10,507 nt of DNA from Christensenella sp. UBA1385. GTDB taxonomy: Bacteria; Bacillota; Clostridia; Christensenellales; Aristaeellaceae. The notes beneath the pieces are model-generated. The model searched no databases, was not told the origin of the DNA, and saw only the letters and a list, made by a program, of their open reading frames with translations. The translations under genes and the position numbers were made by a program. Of this stretch, positions 5,945 through 10,507 are shown piece by piece (positions within the stretch are counted from its first letter, which is position 1; each line of letters starts with the position of its first letter). The stretch covers positions 1 to 10,507 of the forward strand of contig DBQV01000043.1 in NCBI GenBank assembly GCA_002305755.1. Reading direction: 5' to 3'.

Positions 5945-7114
5945 ATGGCGGACATGGACAGGAAAATCGGAAGAATCCGAAAGGAGGCCGCGGCGGGCGG
6001 GCCGGAGCGCGACGCGCAGATCGTGCGCACCAGCCTGGTCGGTGTCGCGGCCAACGCGGTACTGGCGGGCCTCAAGGCCTTTGTGGGGCTGGTCACAGGC
6101 TCCATCGCCGTCACGATGGACGCGGTCAACAACCTGTCGGATGCCGCCAGCTCCCTTATCACCATTGTGGGCACCAAGCTGGCCGCCCGGCAGCCTGACA
6201 GGGAGCACCCCTTTGGCTACGGCCGGGTGGAGTATCTGAGCGCGATGGTGATCTCGCTTCTGGTGCTGTACGCGGGTGTGACCGCCTTTACCGAATCGAT
6301 GAAGCGGATCGCGGATCCCGTCGCGCCCGATTATACAGCGGGCTCTCTGGCGATCGTGGCGGTGGGCGTAGCGGTGAAGCTGCTGCTGGGCCGCTATGTG
6401 AAGGGCGTTGGGCGGCGGGTGCGTTCCGATTCTCTCATCAATTCCGGCGAGGACGCGCGGCTGGACGCTGTGATCTCCGCCTCCACGCTGCTGGCGGCGG
6501 CGCTCAGCCTGCTCTTCGGCCTGAGGATCGAGGCCTGGCTGGCCGCCGCGATCGCGCTGTTTATCATACGCTCTGGCATCGGTATGCTGCTCGACACCCT
6601 TTCGCGCCTTTTGGGCGAGCGGGCGGACGCGGCGCTGGCCGGGGCCATCCGCCGCACGGTGACGGGCTTTGAGCCCGTCAGCGGCGCCTATGACCTCATC
6701 CTCAACAACTACGGGCCTGAGTTCAACAGCGGCTCCATCCACATCGAGGTGCCGGACACCATGACGGCGAACGAGTTGGACAGCCTGAGCCGCCGGATCG
6801 CGGATGAGGTGTATCTGAAGCACGGCGTGGCGCTGACCGCCATCGGCATATACTCCGTCAATACCAGGGATCCCGGGGCTGTGAAGGCCAGGGAGAAGGC
6901 GCGAGAGATCGCGCTTGGCTATGCCGACGTGCTGCAGCTGCACGGGTTTTATTTTGACGAGCGGGAAAAGCGGCTGCGCTTTGACCTGATGATCGGCTTT
7001 GGCGCGAAGGACAGGGAGAAGCTCTTTGAAGAGATCTGCGGCCGTATGCGCGAAGCCTTTCCCGGCTATGACATACAGGCGGCCATGGATACCGACCTGG
7101 GGGAGGAGCGCTAA
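5945..7114 (+). CDS. Cation diffusion facilitator (CDF) exporter, probably Mn(II)-type
   Basis: Membrane antiporter moving divalent metal out of the cytoplasm. From the ATG at 5945 (AAAGGAG six nt upstream) it has 389 aa, longer than the usual 300. Upstream in-frame ATGs fall in or just after the ars terminator and lack a ribosome site. The transmembrane part covers about residues 25-205. TM2 carries DAVNNLSDAASS, giving Asn62 and Asp66. TM5 carries EDARLDAV, giving Asp170 and Asp174. Zn/Cd/Fe transporters usually have His or Asp in a HxxxD arrangement in TM5, whereas NxxxD plus DxxxD resembles manganese exporters such as MntE. The cytoplasmic ferredoxin-like domain (IHIEVPDTMTANELDSL) is followed by a second similar segment (about 310-385, LHGFYFDEREKRLRFDLMI). 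The family is certain; the metal is inferred. Confidence 0.9.
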   Translation: MADMDRKIGRIRKEAAAGGPERDAQIVRTSLVGVAANAVLAGLKAFVGLVTGSIAVTMDAVNNLSDAASSLITIVGTKLAARQPDREHPFGYGRVEYLSAMVISLLVLYAGVTAFTESMKRIADPVAPDYTAGSLAIVAVGVAVKLLLGRYVKGVGRRVRSDSLINSGEDARLDAVISASTLLAAALSLLFGLRIEAWLAAAIALFIIRSGIGMLLDTLSRLLGERADAALAGAIRRTVTGFEPVSGAYDLILNNYGPEFNSGSIHIEVPDTMTANELDSLSRRIADEVYLKHGVALTAIGIYSVNTRDPGAVKAREKAREIALGYADVLQLHGFYFDEREKRLRFDLMIGFGAKDREKLFEEICGRMREAFPGYDIQAAMDTDLGEER

Positions 7115-7197
7115 GGGCCGCGCATATCACCGCGCTCTGGCGGAATCTGCCGGCGCGGGACAGGGGCCCGGGAGGGCCGCCGCAAAAAGGAGGAAAC

Positions 7198-8229
7198 ATG
7201 AAGGGCAAATGCATCATCACGGCGCTGCTCGCGCTGTGCCTGATGGCGGCCGGGGCCGTCGACGCGGGCCTTGCCGCTGGGGCGGGCGGGAGCACCGCGC
7301 CGGGGCAGGGAGACGCCGAGATCTATCTGGCGGGCGGCTGCTTCTGGGGCACACAGAAGTTTTTCGATCAGTTTGACGGCGTGGTGCTGACGGAAACGGG
7401 CTACGCCAACGGCCGAGGCGAGGGCGTGAGCTATCAGGATGTCATCGCGGGCAGCGGCCACGCGGAGACCGTGCGCGTGGTCTACGATGAGCGCGTGATC
7501 TCGCTGCGAAGGCTGCTGGACTACTACTTCACGGTCATCGACCCCGTCTCGGTGAACCAGCAGGGCAACGACAGAGGCATCCAGTACCGCACCGGCATCT
7601 ACTACACCGATGAGGCGCAGCTGCCGGAGATCACCGAGGTCTACGCGCGCGAGGAAGAGCGCGCCGGGCAGAAGCTGGCGGTGGAGGTGGCTCCGCTGGA
7701 CGGCTTCACGCGGGCGGAGGAATACCACCAGAAGTACCTGGATAAGAACCCCGCGGGCTACTGCCACATCCCTGCGGAGTTTTTCGGCCTGCAGGAGCGC
7801 GAAAAGGAGGAACTGCGCCTGCGCATCGGCGACCAGGCCTTTGACATCACGCAGAACGCCATGACGGAGCGGGCCTTTACGGGCGAGTACGATCACTTCT
7901 TTGAAAAAGGTCTCTACGTGGACGTGGTCAGCGGCGAGCCCCTCTTCTCCTCCGAGGACAAGTACGATTCCGGCTGCGGCTGGCCGGCTTTCACCAAGCC
8001 CGTGAGTGACGGCGCGCTGAAGGAGTTTGTGGACCTCTCCTTTGGCATGCAGCGAGTTGAAGTGAAGAGCAGCGGCGCGCTCTCCCACCTGGGCCATGTG
8101 TTTGAGGATGGGCCTGAGGAGGCGGGCGGCCTGCGCTACTGCATCAACTCCGCCGCCCTGCGCTTCATCCCCTATGACAGACTGGATGAGGAGGGCTACG
8201 GCAAATGCAAGAGCCTGTTTGGGGATTGA
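7198..8229 (+). CDS. msrAB: Exported peptide methionine sulfoxide reductase MsrA-MsrB fusion
   Basis: Repairs oxidised methionine: MsrA reduces the S-sulfoxide and MsrB the R-sulfoxide. It has 343 aa. The N-terminus (MKGKCIITALLALCLMAAGA) is a hydrophobic signal peptide with likely cleavage near residues 23-27, so the enzyme acts outside the membrane. The MsrA domain (about 40-195) starts with GGCFWG, nucleophile Cys48, and ends with a candidate resolving Cys189 (PAGYCHIPAEF). The MsrB domain (about 210-335) has SGCGWPAF (Cys260) and the catalytic RYCINSAALRF (Cys315). The usual zinc cysteines of MsrB are absent (VDVVSGEPLF where many have CGxPLF). AAGGAGG at 7187-7193 fixes the start. The gap to the CDF gene is 83 nt without a clear terminator, so both may share a transcript. 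Thioredoxin-like electron donors outside the cell are not visible here. Confidence 0.94.
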   Translation: MKGKCIITALLALCLMAAGAVDAGLAAGAGGSTAPGQGDAEIYLAGGCFWGTQKFFDQFDGVVLTETGYANGRGEGVSYQDVIAGSGHAETVRVVYDERVISLRRLLDYYFTVIDPVSVNQQGNDRGIQYRTGIYYTDEAQLPEITEVYAREEERAGQKLAVEVAPLDGFTRAEEYHQKYLDKNPAGYCHIPAEFFGLQEREKEELRLRIGDQAFDITQNAMTERAFTGEYDHFFEKGLYVDVVSGEPLFSSEDKYDSGCGWPAFTKPVSDGALKEFVDLSFGMQRVEVKSSGALSHLGHVFEDGPEEAGGLRYCINSAALRFIPYDRLDEEGYGKCKSLFGD

Positions 8230-8260
8230 TTTGCGCTGAAACAGCGGCCTTCGCGCTATC

Positions 8261-8289
8261 TTTCCAGACCGCGGCGAAACGGGTATAAT
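8261..8289 (+). promoter_or_regulatory. Promoter of the ktrBA operon
   Basis: A perfect -10 box TATAAT (8284-8289) lies 17 nt after TTTCCA (8261-8266), a 4/6 match to the -35 consensus. Transcription would start near 8296, giving a leader of only about 45 nt before the GTG at 8342. That is too short for a c-di-AMP riboswitch. The -10 box is enclosed by a large inverted repeat, listed separately. Confidence 0.72.
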
Positions 8290-8302
8290 CCCTTCGCCGC
8301 GG
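8269..8302 (+). repeat. Long inverted repeat enclosing the ktrB -10 box
   Basis: CCGCGGCGAA (8269-8278) and TTCGCCGCGG (8293-8302) are perfect 10-bp inverted copies. Inside them GGG (8281-8283) and CCC (8290-8292) pair as well, with an unpaired AC at 8279-8280, so TATAAT is exactly the central loop. No T-run follows, so it is a poor terminator. It may be an operator for a dimeric regulator that occludes the promoter, or a hairpin protecting the end of msrAB mRNA. Confidence 0.7.
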
Positions 8303-8341
8303 GGCGGGGACCCGCGCGGCGCAAGAGAGGGAACGGCACAG

Positions 8342-9631
8342 GTGAAACACAGGTGGATGAGCCCCGGCCGCTTTATCGCGCTGGGCTTTGGCGGGCTGAT
8401 ACTGCTGGGCACGCTGCTGCTCCTGCTGCCTGTTTCGGCGCGCCCGGGCATTTCGGTGGCGCCTCTGGAGGCGCTGTTCACCTCCACCAGCGCGGTCTGC
8501 GTAACGGGCCTGCTGGTGGTGGATACGGCCGATACCTTCAGCGCCTTCGGCCGCACGGTGATCGCCCTGCTGATCCAGATGGGCGGGCTGGGCGTCGCCT
8601 CCATCGGCGTGGGCTTTTTCCTGCTGACGGGCAAGGAGGTGGGCATCCGCGAGCGCGTGTGGGTGCGCGAATCGCTCAACCTGAGCACACTGGAGGGTAT
8701 GGTGCGGCTGGTGAAGACCATCCTGCTCATCACCTTCGGCTTTGAGCTGCTGGGCGCGGCGCTCAGCTATATCGAGTTTTCCCGGCACTATGAGCCGCTG
8801 GAGGCGATGGGGATCAGCGTCTTCCATGCCATAGCCTCCTTCAACAACGCGGGCTTTGACATCCTGGGCGGCTTCAGGAGCCTGGAAGATTACCGCGGCA
8901 GCGTGCTCCTGAACCTGACCACCGCGGGGCTGGTCATCTTCGGTGGGCTTGGCTTCTACGCCATGCGCGAGATCGCGACCAGGCGCTCCCTGACCGCCCT
9001 CAGCCTGAACACCAGGATCGTGCTGCTGATGACCGGCACCCTGCTGGCCGCGGGCACGCTGCTGATCAAGCTGACGGATCGCGTGACCTGGCTGGAGGCT
9101 TTTTTCATCAGCGCATCCGCCCGCACGGCAGGCTTTGCCACCCGGCCTATCTCCGCCTTCAGCAGCGCGGGGCAGTTTGTCATCATCCTGCTGATGTTTA
9201 TCGGCGCCTCACCCGGCTCCACAGGCGGCGGCACAAAAACGACCACCGCCTTCACAATGTACAGAAGCATCCTGTCCTTTGCCGCCAACAAGACGGCGAC
9301 GGCCTTCCGCAGGACCATACCGCGCGAGAGCGTGCTGCGCGCCTTTATGCTCAGCCTGATGAGCCTTGCGCTGGTCTGCCTGATGACTTTCCTGATCAAT
9401 GTGCTGGACCCTCGGTTCAGCTTCCTTCAGATACTGTTTGAGGTGGTCTCGGGCTTTGGCACGGTGGGCCTTTCGACCGGCATCACGCCGCAGCTGACGG
9501 TGGCCAGCAAGCTGCTGCTCTGCCTGACCATGTTCATCGGCCGCCTCGGCCCGCTGACCATGGCCTGCCTGTGGGTCTACAAGCCCGCCGCGCATGTATC
9601 CTACGGTGAGGAGCCCGTGACCATCGGATGA
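8342..9631 (+). CDS. ktrB: Ktr potassium uptake system membrane subunit KtrB (TrkH family)
   Basis: Potassium-translocating membrane protein with four pore-loop repeats, 429 aa, the usual KtrB size. Each repeat supplies its selectivity-filter glycine: Gly56 (SAVCVTGL), Gly171 (FNNAGFDI), Gly264 (SARTAGFAT) and Gly376 (GFGTVGLSTG). The segment GASPGSTGGGTKTTT corresponds to the flexible intramembrane gating loop of the third repeat, and FIGRLGPLT near the C-terminus carries the conserved Arg. The GTG at 8342 is preferred, with AGAGAGGGA at 8324-8332. An in-frame ATG at 8357 is a weaker alternative, with AGGTGG touching it. The partner gene ktrA follows after 121 nt. The order B-A is opposite to Bacillus subtilis ktrAB. 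KtrB proteins are typically Na+-coupled; that is family knowledge and not visible here. Confidence 0.94.
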   Translation: MKHRWMSPGRFIALGFGGLILLGTLLLLLPVSARPGISVAPLEALFTSTSAVCVTGLLVVDTADTFSAFGRTVIALLIQMGGLGVASIGVGFFLLTGKEVGIRERVWVRESLNLSTLEGMVRLVKTILLITFGFELLGAALSYIEFSRHYEPLEAMGISVFHAIASFNNAGFDILGGFRSLEDYRGSVLLNLTTAGLVIFGGLGFYAMREIATRRSLTALSLNTRIVLLMTGTLLAAGTLLIKLTDRVTWLEAFFISASARTAGFATRPISAFSSAGQFVIILLMFIGASPGSTGGGTKTTTAFTMYRSILSFAANKTATAFRRTIPRESVLRAFMLSLMSLALVCLMTFLINVLDPRFSFLQILFEVVSGFGTVGLSTGITPQLTVASKLLLCLTMFIGRLGPLTMACLWVYKPAAHVSYGEEPVTIG

Positions 9632-9752
9632 TCCGATCCCCTGTGCCGCTTGCATCCTGGGGCCCTGTGCGCCCCGTCCTTCCCCGGCCCGGCTGAACCG
9701 GGATGAAAATCGCGTCCTGCTTACAAGAGGATCAGCGTAAGGAGAATGTGTT
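9632..9752 (+). other. ktrB-ktrA intergenic region
   Basis: This 121-nt gap has no recognisable promoter. It contains small inverted repeats: ATCGGA-TGA-TCCGAT (9623-9637) centred exactly on the ktrB stop codon, and CCCGG/CCGGG (9688-9692, 9698-9702). Neither has a T-run. The two genes are therefore most likely on one mRNA, with ktrA translated from its own strong site AAGGAGA (9739-9745). Confidence 0.45.
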
Positions 9753-10424
9753 GTGAACAATAACAGGAAACAGGGCCACAGCTATTGTGTGATCGGCCTG
9801 GGGCGCTTCGGCACCGCTCTGGCGCAGACCCTGGCGGAAAACGGCCAGGAGGTGCTGGTGCTCGACAGCAGCGAGAGCAAGATCCGTGATATCCAGGATA
9901 AGGTGCAGCAGGCGCTCGTCGCTCCCTATATGGATAAGGCCGCCCTGCATGAGGCCGGGGTGCAGAACTGCGATACCGTGATCGTGTGCATCGGCGAGAA
10001 TGTGGAGGCCAGCATCCTGACCACGCTCAACGTGATCGATCTGGGCGTGCCGCGCGTGATCGCCAAGGCCGTCAGCGCCGAGCACGGCCGCGTGCTGCAG
10101 AAGATCGGGGCCGAGGTGGTCTACCCCGAGCGCGACCGCGCCGTGCGCCTGGCCGGGGCGCTGGTGCGCCCGCACGCGCTGGACTATTTGGTGCTTTCGG
10201 ATGAATACGCCATCAGCGAGGTGCTGCTCAGCGACAAGCTGGACGGCCTCTCCATCCGCCAGGCCGACCTGCGCAAGCGCTTCGGCCTGAACATCGTGGC
10301 CATCGTGCGCGGACAGGAGACCCTGGCGGAGTTCACGCCCGACTTTGTGCTGCATCAGGAAGACTATCTGGTGGTGGTCGGCAAAAAGGACAGCGTGACC
10401 CGCTTTGAAAAACATATGGGATAG
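9753..10424 (+). CDS. ktrA: Ktr potassium uptake system regulatory subunit KtrA (RCK/TrkA domain)
   Basis: Cytosolic ring-forming subunit that gates KtrB. It has 223 aa, the normal length. The RCK_N Rossmann domain (about 10-125) has the nucleotide motif GLGRFG (Gly15, Gly17, Gly20) and the acidic residue Asp38 at the end of strand 2 (VLVLDSSE), as expected for ATP/ADP or NAD(H) binding. The TrkA_C domain (about 138-223) begins around YAISEVLLS and in KtrA relatives can bind c-di-AMP; that is family knowledge. The GTG at 9753 is selected by AAGGAGA seven nt upstream. The out-of-frame ATG at 9746 stops after five codons. It pairs functionally with the upstream ktrB gene. Confidence 0.95.
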   Translation: MNNNRKQGHSYCVIGLGRFGTALAQTLAENGQEVLVLDSSESKIRDIQDKVQQALVAPYMDKAALHEAGVQNCDTVIVCIGENVEASILTTLNVIDLGVPRVIAKAVSAEHGRVLQKIGAEVVYPERDRAVRLAGALVRPHALDYLVLSDEYAISEVLLSDKLDGLSIRQADLRKRFGLNIVAIVRGQETLAEFTPDFVLHQEDYLVVVGKKDSVTRFEKHMG

Positions 10425-10438
10425 GCGGGGGAGAGAGC

Positions 10439-10454
10439 GGCAAAGCTGTTTGCC
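10439..10454 (+). repeat. Small perfect hairpin downstream of ktrA
   Basis: GGCAAA (10439-10444) and TTTGCC (10449-10454) form a perfect 6-bp stem with the tetraloop GCTG, 14 nt after the ktrA stop. It is the first of three hairpins in this 70-nt segment. Confidence 0.5.
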
Positions 10455-10457
10455 ACG

Positions 10458-10477
10458 GGGGCCGCGGGCGCGGCCCC
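10458..10477 (+). terminator. GC-rich hairpin after ktrA, possible terminator
   Basis: GGGGCCGCG (10458-10466) and CGCGGCCCC (10469-10477) form a very stable stem of 8-9 bp. Only TTA follows, so the U-tract of a classical intrinsic terminator is missing. Its position, 33 nt after the ktrA stop, suggests a role in ending or protecting the ktrBA transcript. Confidence 0.5.
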
Positions 10478-10484
10478 TTAGCCC

Positions 10485-10507
10485 GTCAAAGAACCAAGTT
10501 CTTTGAC
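10485..10507 (+). repeat. Perfect 10-bp inverted repeat at the window end
   Basis: GTCAAAGAAC (10485-10494), CAA, GTTCTTTGAC (10498-10507) is a perfect hairpin whose right arm ends at the last base of the window, so the repeat may be longer. Its AT-richer composition differs from the surrounding DNA. It may be an intrinsic terminator whose T-run lies outside, an operator, or a dispersed palindromic repeat. Confidence 0.65.

Noticed and set aside
7130..7158. Hairpin CCGCGC/GCGCGG between the CDF and msrAB genes
   Set aside because: Stem of 6 bp with a large loop and no T-run. Such pairings are common by chance at this GC content, so I do not call a terminator.
8234..8246. CGCTG-AAA-CAGCG hairpin just after msrAB
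   Set aside because: Only a 5-bp stem and no T-tract, too weak to support a terminator call.
7111..8733. 540-codon open frame on the - strand across msrAB and ktrB
   Set aside because: It covers the ktrB promoter and two clear + strand genes, and it shows no domain or ribosome site.
9623..9637. Palindrome ATCGGA-TGA-TCCGAT centred on the ktrB stop codon
   Set aside because: It is perfect, but the arms are only 6 bp, the loop is 3 nt and no T-run follows. It is plausibly chance in this GC-rich context.
1..10507. Possible defence, phage, mobile or CRISPR system
   Set aside because: No integrase, transposase, nuclease, methyltransferase, toxin-antitoxin pair or spaced direct repeats were seen. 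All genes fall in known housekeeping or resistance families.

Overview
This 10.5 kb window is ordinary, densely packed chromosomal DNA from a GC-rich bacterium. All convincing genes lie on the + strand and gaps are short. Several things point to a Gram-positive anaerobe of the Clostridia type: a YkuD L,D-transpeptidase with a peptidoglycan-binding module and Thr/Pro linkers, a clostridial SurA/PrsA-like foldase, an Acr3-type arsenic operon, strong AGGAGG-like ribosome binding sites, GTG starts and sigma-A-like promoters. A high-GC gut lineage such as Christensenellales or Oscillospirales is my inference; no rRNA or other phylogenetic marker is present.

Layout. 1-867: 3' part of a secreted L,D-transpeptidase, then a short intrinsic terminator. 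914-2323: a PLP-dependent Orn/Lys/Arg-type decarboxylase whose start codon lies only 9 nt after that terminator's T-run. 2418-3833: an exported parvulin-type peptidyl-prolyl isomerase with its own promoter and a strong terminator. 3957-5761: an arsenic resistance operon arsR-acr3-arsC, with a promoter, a perfect 16-bp operator-like palindrome, tight gene coupling and a terminator. 5945-7114: a cation diffusion facilitator whose transmembrane metal-site residues look like the manganese-exporting type. 7198-8229: an exported MsrA-MsrB methionine sulfoxide reductase fusion. 8342-10424: a Ktr potassium uptake system (ktrB then ktrA), driven by a promoter whose -10 box lies inside a long inverted repeat. 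10439-10507: three consecutive hairpins, the last a perfect 10-bp inverted repeat that reaches the window edge.

How the genes work together. arsRBC-type genes form one functional unit: ArsC reduces arsenate, Acr3 exports arsenite and ArsR senses it. KtrB (membrane pore) and KtrA (cytosolic RCK gate) form another. The L,D-transpeptidase and the foldase both act outside the membrane on wall and secreted proteins. The CDF exporter and exported MsrAB could share a transcript and would fit a metal/oxidative stress role, but that link is inference.

I found no mobile element, CRISPR, phage gene, tRNA or rRNA, and no convincing new multi-gene system. The most unusual signals are non-coding: the palindrome wrapped around the ktrB -10 box, the triple hairpin after ktrA, and the terminator hairpin pressed against the decarboxylase start.
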